Source: Mytilus trossulus (Eukaryota > Mollusca > Bivalvia > Mytilida > Mytilidae). Taken from it: a stretch of 64,000 bases of DNA. Below the pieces are notes generated by a model. That model was not told the DNA's origin and did no database searches. It was given only the letters and a program-made list of their open reading frames with translations. Position numbers and translations under genes: made by a program. Positions 11,774-23,700 of this stretch are shown here, piece by piece (positions within the stretch are counted from its first letter, which is position 1; the number at the start of each line of letters is the position of its first letter). Location of the stretch: positions 54,354,945-54,418,944 of the forward strand of contig NC_086384.1 in NCBI RefSeq assembly GCF_036588685.1. The letters are read 5' to 3'.

Positions 11774-14700
11774 GCAATGATTTATGGTCTCCAATATCAT
11801 ATTTGTACATATATTGTTGTAATTAACGAACTTCAATGATTAGTGAAAAGCGTTATCATGTTTTTGAGTTGATTCCATACTCGATCTTTGCATATATGAC
11901 GTCCTTTCCGTTGGTGTAACATATGGTCGTTTTGTTTCCTATTTTTATTATTCAACTAAATAAAACATTGCCCCCTGAGTTGTAAATAACACAGGAAAAA
12001 ATATGGACCACTTCTTCTTCTTCTTTTCTGTATCTTCCTCCTGCTAATGAGGAGCACATCCAAACGGATTATAAGAATTAATTAATTGGCTTATTTACAC
12101 GGGCACAAATATCAATATAGAATGTTACACGGCACAATATAATCCATTTTAAAAGTATTCCATGAAACGTTATTTTAAAACTTCTATCATAAGTTTTAAA
12201 TGTTAATATATACAGATTAAAAATTTCAGACTGAAATCTTTAAAAGTTAAAAAGGTATCATATAAATGGTTTTGTAATCAGCATAACACAGCAAGACAAG
12301 GCCACTATATTTGCTACTGTTATTCTAGCAAGCAAGCCAAGCCATATAGATTAAGCCATTCAATAATGCTATAGTTAAGCATGCTAAAGTCCAAGCACAC
12401 AGATGATATATAAACGATAGCTATTGATTAGTCACTATGGTTAATACTGAGTATATACATGTTCACTGTTGTTAATCTATGTTCATTGCGTTCAGACGCT
12501 TCACATGCATATCATAGCACATTTTGCGAGATGTTGATTCTATATTGTTCATAAGTTCTACATCATAAGGTAGATATTCTCCGGTGAGTTTCCTACAGTC
12601 TGTTATCAACTGGCATATAATGTCTCTATCATGAAACTTGCTATTCCACTGGGATCTTCCAATTTTGTTCACTATCTCTTGCTTGATAGTTCCATAGTGT
12701 TTTCTGCGGATACCTTCAAGAACAGGACATCTTGTAATAAAATGAGTAAGGTTTTCTTCTTCAATCCTGCAAATGGGGCAGATTGAGTCAGCATTTTCTA
12801 TTTGAAATTTTGCCTTGTTAGCTTGAAGCATGTAAGTTCCAGTAAGAATTCTTGCCTTAATTATTGCCCTTTTTGTTTCTCCTGGTAGATTCAGAGCTGT
12901 ATTCCACACTGCATGAGTTTCTCCAATATTTATAGAGTTAATATCCAAACGATGAAGAGTTGATTTTTGAGAGATTTCTTTTTTTATCCATTCTTGCCAA
13001 AATTTTATGATTGCAGATCTTGTTGTATGTTTCCAGTTAATTTTAGTTGGTATGTTTTCCAAAAGTTCTTCTATAGTAGGCAGATTATATTTGTTTAGAA
13101 TAGAGTCAGTTCTTTCTAGAAAAGTTCCTTGATTTACTTGTAGACGGTATTGTCGTATTAAAATTTCTTTTAGGTTTTGATTATCTGATGTAAGAATGGA
13201 ATGAAGAAGACTCAATTGACGTTTGTGAAGCTCAGCTTCAAGTGGAAGGGCACCAAGTAATGCAAGAATTGCCACTGAGGCTGTTCTGACAGGCAGAGAT
13301 TGAATGTTTCTCAGGAATGTTGAATGGAAGTCGCTGAGTGCTTTTAATTGCCTTGCATTTAGCGGAAGGACCTCTAAACTGTAAAGGAGACGAGGCAATA
13401 TATATATTCTGTATATATTGTAGGACACACGTGGGTTCAGACCATTGGTTCCATGAACGCCTGTTTTCATCAGTGAATAAGATGTTCTTCGTGCCAGACT
13501 TATCCTTTCATCAACATTTAACATATTCTCATTTTTGGAAGATCTTGTTAATCCAAGATGAGTAGCTTTCTCTGATGTTGTTATTTCCATGTTCCCTAAT
13601 TCCCATGCTGACAGTGTCTCTTTTCCACTATTGGAAGAGGATTGATTTTGTTTTAATAAAACTAATAACCTTTTTTTTAAAGTCAGTGACAGAGTGGTAC
13701 TAAAGACTTGAAGTTGTGTCATTTTGATCTGTGTCAGTCTACATGTAAATGCATGTCATTTCGTAACCTGGTCGTTTCGTACCTGGTTGATTCGTTAATA
13801 GCTACATGGATTTGTAACTGAGACAATTTGTACCTGGTGTAATTATATATGGTTATAAAGTGTTGATTTGAATTGATTAGTTTAATGGTAAGTACACTCA
13901 GTGACAGGTCTCAGGTAAGAAACAACCTAGTAAGTTACGAATCGACTAGTTACAAAACGACCAGGTTACATACCTGTCAACTGACCCGTTTTCTGCGGGT
14001 GTGACCCGAGATTTTCACAATTCTGAGGGATCACCGGGGACACCCGCCGGGTCATTGAAATAACCCGGAAATTCCGAAAATGACCCGATTTCACCCGTAT
14101 TTCTTAGCCTTGAGATTGATTTCATAAGTAATATTCCTTTGAAATACCGGCAAATTCGTAATTCTTCCATGAACAGGAAGTTCATCTTCCTATGTAAACT
14201 GTCAAATTAAGTGACTTAAGTGCATGGCTTCATTTGACAGCTTTGGTGTCAAACACACTGTTCATTAACACCAATTTCCTAAGCTTTATGTCGTAAATAA
14301 ATTGCACTATAAACATAAACAAATTCAAATTCAAATATTTTATTGGACAAAGCACATATGATACAATGCGTATTCCAAGATATAAACACATTAAACATGA
14401 CAATTTATGCAAATGGACCATAATTTGCTAATGGGCTCTGTTTCCTATAGAAAAGTGATAAAATGTGAATTACTGTAAGAAAAGTTGCAACTACATCTAA
14501 AGATGCCATTATTTTTATCAACATACACGTGTATGCTACTCTTCCCTAGAATTTTTTTTAAAATATACGAATTTCAAAGATTCTACAACCGTATTTGTGT
14601 CGTTTCTCACGTTACTTTTTGCTTCCGAAGAGCATAACGCTGACTGATTTATAGATAATCGTCACCGGCAAATTCATAACTTTTGCTTTCAAATAACAAA

Positions 14701-17700
14701 GAACATCGACCAATAAGAATAGTGAGAAGAAAATGCTGAGAACTTTAAGTATTTATGTAGCAGATGTAAGAACAGTGGCGTGATTTTTGTGTCCGATTTC
14801 GTAACGCAATTTTTAGATGATGTTATCTGCTTTGTTGTAATAGAATTCTTAAAAACAATATGCAAATATGAACTCTCGCGAGATGTTCAAACAGGTAAAT
14901 CCGAGATGATTTACATCCCTGTTTTGATCTTCGTAATAATTAAGTAAGAAAATTACGTTATCGTTATGCGTTACATTTCACACGAAACAGAAGTCCAGTT
15001 ATTTATTAGAATTGTTTTTGTCCTTAAGTTCTAATCATTTCCGGTCATACGTGAAACATGTGATAACGCAATTACGGCCAGATGTACGAAATACTAGGGC
15101 TAAACATTGTTTTTGTTTCTAACGGGATGTTAGCAAACATAACCTGTAGACTTGTTTCGTCTTGTTTAAAAGAGGAAAATACAATTGTTAAAGAGATTGC
15201 GCCGGTGGTCTGTTATTTTTCCTATGTGCATAATGTTACATACGATCCTGTGTGAAAATAAATGCCCAATGACTTGACAAAATCGATTTCATATTTGACA
15301 GACGTTAGAACACACTTCGTTTCCTGATAATGACATGAAGAGTCCTTGGAAAAATCAATCGAAATTACGTCTCTTATCATTGTACCAATGCTCGTTGGAT
15401 TGATTTAACTTCAGCAGTAAATATTACTGGATATTTTAGGTGAATAAATATAATTTAATAAAAAATACATGTTAATATACCGTTACACTTGGAATGTACA
15501 AAGTTGGAATCTTTGTCACAGTTTTTAATTAATATTTTTTATTCATGTTCTGCAAACACTTATCAGAAACGCAATAAACTTGTCAAAGGAGAAGTAAACT
15601 TTTACCATGCATGACTTGAAAGGAAGTACTTTATTGATTTTAGCCCACTAAAGTAGGTTAAAATGTGGAAACCATGTAGATGGTGTACAGGTCACAAGTA
15701 TCACATTGTGCCTATTTTAAAGATTTTAATTCCAAGTTAAAAGTTTTTTTCTTTACTGGATTTAAAGAATGTTACAATTGCCAATGATTTGGAATAAATT
15801 GTATATAACTGGAATATCAAAACCAAATATAAATACATTTTTTTGGCTTAAACATCAAGATACAACGATTATGGTATCCTGTATCAATGAAGAAAATCTG
15901 GAAAATTCTGAATAAATTGTACTAATTGTTTTCAAAACAAGCACATATTTAGGAGTTTTATAATACTGTTACATTTAAGATGGATTTTAAGAAAAAGTAT
16001 ACTGTTCAGATTATTTTAAGCAGATTTTGCAATAAAATAAAACTAAAAAAATGCTTTCGGTTTCTTATGGTTTCCTGTCAGGTTTAAAAAAAACTTTAAT
16101 ATAACATTGAAAATAGATTTTAAATATTAACATGAAGCAAGTAACACTAGTACATGTAATGGTGTTTATTTATGCCTTTTGAATTATATTGTGCAAAATA
16201 AAGAAAATAAAGATTGGTTTCCTGTTTGGTTTCATGTCACGTAAACGGTGAATCAAAATGTATTAATTTTTTCTCGAAAACTCAATTGTTCCATTCATAC
16301 TATTCTAACACCAACACAACCCACAAAATAAAAGTTAAAATTTTAGAACTTATAAAAAAGGATACAAAAAGAAACCAAAGGTCGAATACCAAATTATGGT
16401 CCAAATACAACATAAAGAAAACATTTGAAGTACCAATTATATATAATATCACAGTATTACATAGTATTATACTTATGGTAGACCAACTGACATTAGATTA
16501 TTATTTCGAGCTTTAAAAGCTTGACTTAAATAACTACTTCTTTGTCTGGTGTTAACTAGATTTACTGGGATAAGTAAATAGATTGTTGATTTAATATCAT
16601 CATCATTATTAAGGTTTTTGAAAATATCAAACTTCTCTCGAAGGTCTTTATATAGAGGACAATGTAAAAGAAAATGAACTTCATCTTCCACTTTATCTTT
16701 ACAAAGTTTGCAGTATCTTTCACTTGCTAAAATTTTTGGTTTGCTATACCTCCCAGTTTCAATTGCAAGTGAATGTGCACTTATTCTAATTTTTGTAAGC
16801 AGTGACCTATCATATTTTTTAATATCAAATCTTAAGTAAGCTTTCAAGTCAAATGATGAGCACATTTTACTATAAAATCTTAGTTTACCTGTGTTATTAG
16901 ATTTAATATTCTCAAGTTGACCCAAAATCTTGCATTTATAAACAAACATATTTCAACTAGTTACTTCCCCTTATTTGTCACCATTCAAAATTATTCCTTA
17001 TATTTACGTTTTATGGGTGAAAAAGATTAAATCATAAAAAATATAAATTCCAAATACATATTGAAAAGTATCTTTTCAATATTTTTATACCTTGTATACC
17101 TTTATACAATATTTAAAAAAAAGTTGAAAATTATTTTTTAATATTTATACTTCCTTTTACTGTATTACTATATTTTATCATAATCTAATTTCCCCACCAT
17201 AGAAAAGCCGACCGTGCAAGGGCTGTATAGCCAGTCAAGGTCGTTAAAAACTTCCATTTGTTGTAGAAGATAGGTTTAGAGGCAACATAGCTAGTGTAAA
17301 TCATAAACATTCATAAATAACATTTGAAAAATAAATGGTAGTGGTTGATGATTACAAAAAGTAGAGGATATAAGACTGAGTACCACAAATTTATAAAAAT
17401 CCTTTAGAGTGCAATGAAACAAGAATTAATAAGATTTGAAATGACTGAACCAAGTGAACATGCATTAATGTTTTGGTATCTTTGATATACATTGTAAGAA
17501 AATGTACCATAAATACTGAAATTCAGCTTGATAAAGTTCGTACACTTTATGACCTGAGATTTGATTCTTCAATGCAGGTCATGACCTGCATTTTCATCGT
17601 CACAGGTTGACAGGTATGCAGGTTACGAAACGACCTGCAACCGTCAGACTGTGTCTATGATCTAAAAATTCATTCCTAAATTTCATCACTTGATCATGTT

Positions 17701-20700
17701 GATCAAATCAGTTTCAGTTCACCCCAAAACTTGTTCTCTCCCAGTGATGTTCACCCTCTTTTACCTTTGAACCCCAGGATTTTTGAAATGGGGTATTATT
17801 CATTAAATGGAATTATGTACCACCCTGGTACATGTGGTATCAGTAACATGTATCAAACACAAAAAACATACTAAATATTTGATTTAAACATATATTCATC
17901 TGAATAAACATCAAATAATTTGAAAAAAAAAGTTTTGGAGTGTATGGCGCAAATGAAAACAGGGGGTGAACATGTGTGATGCTAATGTCAATATGGATTT
18001 TGAAATTAAGGTTATGTGAGCATGCTTTAACATGATATGGTCCGAGACCACCATTGTCGTCCCTTGATTTTCGTTGTTCACAAATATAGTCCCTAGTGTT
18101 GACAGTGGGTTACTTGCCATTAATTTTTATACCTCTTCCAAATTTATTTCTCCATGTTTAATGCCTCAAATTGCAAGAAGGGGGATAAAATTACACTGTA
18201 AAAAAATTTGGGTCCAGAATTTTAAAGGAAAGTAGTGATTTGGTCCAGCTGAAAAAGGTTGAAAATGAGCACTTCGGAAGCTGTCAAAAGATTTCAAGAC
18301 GCCCTAAACATAAAATTGTCCATATTTTGAGTTAGAGGCGATGAAGTTTTCTATAATTTTGATATAATTTGTCCCAAAAGAAGTACAACACACTGTAAAA
18401 GTTTCTTTGAGAAAGCGCAGGTGGGATTTTTTTTATTTTCATTTATGTTCTAAAAGAAATGCACTACGAATTAATTGTGTTCTCGGACCTAAGAGGTGAA
18501 ATCTGTAAACATAGAATTTGTACTCTGGCAACTTCCCTACATTATTTGATGGTGTCAACTTGTTAAATAGCATGAAACTAAAGGATTTAAACTTTTATTT
18601 TATAGAATTTCTGCAAAAATAACCAATTTTGGCATTTTATGGTCAAAATAGGCATTTTATAACTTTTTCAATATTGATGCATAAATGGCATCCTGACTTT
18701 CTATCTGGCAGGTTTTCATGTGTCAATATTTGTGTTTCTATGCCTTTATCTACTTCTTTTACTTATTTATGAACTCTGAATCTACAGAAAAGAAGTTTAT
18801 CTCAAACAAAATTTGCAAAATGTGTTATATAAATGACCCTTGTCTAACGCCTTGTTTGGATGAAGTCAATAGTGGGGAGCTTGGTACATAAAATTTGATG
18901 TCCATATTGAAGACCTCACTAAATTTGTATCAAATGCACTTTACAATGTCTATTGTACCTGTTCCATTTCACATAATATCTTTCTTTTCTTCTGTAGGAT
19001 AGCAAGTGGTTTAAATATAAGCCTGTTGAGAATAAATTGCATGCAAGTTTTTCCCTAAAAAGGCAAAAATCTTTGTATCAGCCCATACTGCTTGTAAGAA
19101 AAGTTAATTGCAAGAGTCTTTTTGTGCTCAGATTTGTTGAATCATGTCACATGAGTATAGAAATGATAAAAAAGACACAAATTTTTATTTCTTATAGTCT
19201 CAATATGCATTTTTTAATGTAAATATGTGGCACGGCCTAAATTGACCCTAAATTTTTTCCACTCTTAGTTGGCCCATGACCCTTTTAAACTAATATGATA
19301 TGTTATTTGTAACTTTTCTTTCCATTTAAAGTACTTTTAATACATATGTAAGGATTATGTATAACCAGAAAGCTTCACAAATTTAAAATTGGTGGAAAAT
19401 ATTACATCTTCATGTAAGGCCCCCCTTCATTGAAAAACCTCAATTTTTAGGCGCAGGCTCATATAAATTTGACTTTTGAATAATTATGCCAAGTCTTATA
19501 AATCAAATGAGTACTCTATTGCTTTAAGTACATGATAAGTTATATATTAAGTCATTTAAAGAGTATTTTTTTGCAATATTTGAATTTTTAAAGCCCCAAA
19601 TGTTGATAGTTGAAATTTTTCAATGTTAACGTCAAAATTTTACACGCAAAGAGGAGTATAGAATTTTACTTAATGTCTATAATATACATCCTATTGTCAT
19701 GAAACTTTGTAAGCAGTGTTATAATTCATTAAGCTTTGGTCATACCAAGTCTTTTTAAGATTTGTCAACTCTTTATACCCTATTAGGTCCGAGACCACCA
19801 TTGTCGTCCCTTGATTTTCGTTGTTCACAAATATAGTCCCTAGTGTTGACAGTGGGTTACTTGCCATTAATTTTTATACCTCTTCCAAATTTATTTCTCC
19901 ATGTTTAATGCCTCAAATTGCAAGAAGGGGGATAAAATTACACTGTAAAAAAATTTGGGTCCAGAATTTTAAAGGAAAGTAGTGATTTGGTCCAGCTGAA
20001 AAAGGTTGAAAATGAGCACTTCGGAAGCTGTCAAAAGATTTCAAGACGCCCTAAACATAAAATTGTCCATATTTTGAGTTAGAGGCGATGAAGTTTTCTA
20101 TAATTTTGATATAATTTGTCCCAAAAGAAGTACAACACACTGTAAAAGTTTCTTTGAGAAAGCGCAGGTGGGATTTTTTTTATTTTCATTTATGTTCTAA
20201 AAGAAATGCACTACGAATTAATTGTGTTCTCGGACCATATGCATTTTTTGGAAAGATTTTTAAATGAGAAACCCTTTTAGATGATAGCAGAGTTTTAGTG
20301 TTTTATAATGGTATTTGTCTTTTGTCTTCTTCGTTTAATACTTATGCCAGTCTATCAGAAGATAATTCCTTTAATCAACATTACACTGTGACCGTGCGAA
20401 CATGTTAACAGTCCTGATACCCCCACAATTGATCAACCTTCAAGATAGTCAGACCAGTTGATCTTTTTAAAGTAGAGCTTTACCCAAATGGCAAAAAATG
20501 TGTGTTCTTTTTTTGGTACAAACATTGATACATGTGTGTGTACCTACATTGTATAAGGTCTCCTCTCTGATAATTTTTTTGTGACTCCCATTCAGCCTCC
20601 TCTCCTATTTCTAAATATTCTTGATCCACCACCAAAATTTTAGTTTAGATATCTGTGTTCTGCTCATAGTGATCAGTTACAGTCATGACAGTAGAAGTCA

Positions 20701-23700
20701 AAATTCACCTGTACTTTCATGCACATCATAAACAAGATGTCTGTCAAATATTTAACATCTACAATGTATTTAAAAACATCGTCTAGACAGCAGACCAATG
20801 ACTCCCTACATAAAAAAAATTTGAGACCAAATAAATTATTTGTACATTTGATGACAAAATCTGTGTAAAACTGTAAATATCTGACAAATACAATTTAGCC
20901 AACTCTGAGGCATTAGAAGAATAATGCTATCATTATAACATATGGTTGTGCACTCTTGTGTCAAAACTTATAAATTTGACTCTTTTCCGACAAATATTAT
21001 TAGTTTTTTTGCTTCAACATGTTCAAACCACATTGTAACATATAAGAAGCACCATGATTCTTTGTTGATAGGATATATAGATCTTTATCTGACTCAGGTT
21101 TAAGGTTCTGGTCAAGGTATTTTTTAAAGTACATTTTGTAGTTGAAGCCTGATCAACATAAAACTTTTATGTACACAACATGATGTACACATGTTCATTA
21201 TAATAGAATCTTTCTAAGTTAATGCCTAACTAGATATTTTACTCCGATTTCACAGTCCACTGATCATGGAAAAAGATAGTGTGAGAGGGGCATCTGTGTA
21301 CTATGGACACTATTTTTTATCCTATATATTTTACCATCCAAGTTGTAACGTTGGTAGCCTATATATATTAAGTGAGAGACAAGCCATGTGTACTGATTAA
21401 CATACTTTAATATAATGCTAGAGCTAACTAATCAACACAAATACATAAAGCAATAAAACGCGACCTTATCTGCTATGTCCATCAACACAACACGTGCGTG
21501 AACTCTGAACTCTATAGATATTTATGAATGAATGAAAGTTACAATATTACACAAGTTAGCAGGTTAGTGGAAGACACCCAATATATTCTAACACCTGTTA
21601 TAATCTTTAAACTTGATAGTTTGATCCCCTAGGCAAATTACTGTCATTGCAGGTGTGCTAAAGGTGTGGAGGACCACTAGACAATGTTTAACATGTTAAG
21701 ATCTACTTCTATCACTCCACTCAACTTGACTCAAGAATAGTTATATGTTACATGTGTTATGTTCAATTTGTCAGTTCAATTTATTCTGTTTCAAAGAAGG
21801 CCTTAGAAGTAGATTGTTTATCATGCGATTGAATTAGAATCTTGTATAAATATCATGTACAGTCGACTCTCGTTATCTCGAAGTCAGCCGGACCAGAAAA
21901 TTATTTCGAGATACACATATAGTTCGACTCAAACGAAAACCAGAAGTTTGACAGAACAAGGGACACAACTCTTGCTTAGCTTGGTAAAGCTAAAATAAAT
22001 CCGGGTGAATATGGGAATGGGATCGATATGCTGGTATCAGATTGATGTATTTGTATGTCATGGTCTTTCATTATTATAATAACTTTATTTTTACTTAATC
22101 AATTGTTTCAGTTACATTTTGTTCCTTTGGGAGTAATTTCCAATCGATTATAATTTCATTATTCAGGTCGTTTATAGTTGACAAAATGCTTTATTATCGG
22201 ATACAAGATATTTTTAGATTTCTCTTCATTTTTGTTTTATCTCACTTTTTCTTTCCAAACAAAAACAGAACAAGATTAAAGACGCCGATTGAGTAGTTTT
22301 TAAGTGATCATCAACGGAAGTCATAATCCTTACTTTATACACACCAAGCTCATTAGTTTAAATCACAATTAATTGTTTTGTAAACATTTTAAATACTTTT
22401 TTAAACATTAACAATGTATTACTAATTATTTATAAAAAATCTATAAAAGATAATCTCAGGTAAACACTCATGGAAATAGCATGTCATAAATCAATACAGT
22501 GGTCAGTGACTGTAAATTTAATTACACGTGTATTGTCAGATTAACTCTTCAATCCTTTTAAATGCCGGAGGTCATGTTTTGACATATGTGTATTAGTTCG
22601 AGATAAATAATGAATTTTGAATGCTTTTGTTAACCTTGGGATCGTTAATTTAGTTCGACTCAACCGAAATTTCGACTCATCCAATTTCGACTCATCAGGA
22701 GTCGAATTACATACATTTATATGGAACTAAGTTCGGGACCACATGAAAATTTCGACTCATCCGAAATTTCGAGTCAACCGAGTTCGAGACAACGAGAGTT
22801 AACTGTATATACAATATATTGAACAAAATGTTGAAATTTTGTATATTTGTTTTTAAAGAACCAAAAGATACACCTGTCAGTTTTGTAATTTGTGATCTTG
22901 GTCATTAACCTATGTACTGTACATGTAAATTTATTATATTTGTGGGATAATAATTTTTGTGAATTTTGTGGTTATTAAAAGACGGACAAGGTCATGTAGA
23001 TGAACCACAAACTTCAATGTTCTATGAAGTACTATTTTTATTTGTTAAATTTTGAAAAATCAACTATCCACAAAAAATGCATACCCACGAAAAATATGAG
23101 AATCCACAGAACATACTACATACTGCATTGAACATTGCTTTGTACTAAGGAAACAAAAAGTAGCTAAAAAATGTATATACAAGGTACTATAATCAAGTTG
23201 TATTTGAAATATATACAATATGTCAATATGTCACATGTGTCAATTGTATATCAACTTCTTATACATGTTATTGGTGACTGAAATAATAGTATGGGCTATA
23301 GCCACACATATATCATGTATAAACATGTAATTATCATTTATATTATTTTTTTTGCTGTCATTATATATACAACATTTTGTGAATATTATAAATAAGATAC
23401 ATTCATTGTTGAAATGGATATATATATATATATATAACTCTTATTAACATTAAACCATTGTCAAATAATCACTAATTGCAAGAATTGTGCTGTCTCCAAC
23501 CTCTCTAGATTAATTTGGAAGCTCGAATCTGTTGTTTCAACTATTTTATTTTTATTTTGTAGAATGGAGAAGAAAAGTGTACAAAAGAAGAATATGCTGT
23601 GGCCAAACATCTTCGATTTAATATACCTATTAAAGAGGCCAAGTTTGTAGCAATGGGAGAAGAAGTCAAAAGTTTCATAGGTTTGTTATATTATGTTTTT

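Larger units (their letters stand above)
13738..17645. repeat. TIR-like repeat split by the hAT insertion
   Basis: TTTCGTAACCTGGTCGTTTC and related CGTTTCGTACCTGG motifs at 13758-13800 recur inverted as GTTACAAAACGACCAGGTTA before the hAT element and CAGGTTACGAAACGACCTGC after it. The hAT copy appears to have landed in this older, palindromic element. Confidence 0.5.
18039..20236. mobile_element. 2.2-kb structure bounded by two 451-bp direct repeats
   Basis: The 451-bp blocks 18039-18489 and 19786-20236 have equal length and read the same throughout. Each begins GGTCCGAGACC and ends TCTCGGACC. The whole is flanked by ATAT on both sides, while neither block alone has a matching flank (ATAT/TAAG and ATTA/ATAT). 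The 1296 bp between have no coding capacity beyond short frames. This looks like one insertion with long terminal direct repeats, but the ends are not classic TG...CA LTR ends on the inner sides. Class uncertain. Confidence 0.6.

Noticed and set aside
18039..20236. Classic LTR retrotransposon
   Set aside because: No gag/pol frame, no primer-binding site or polypurine tract that I can see, and the inner repeat borders do not end in TG/CA.
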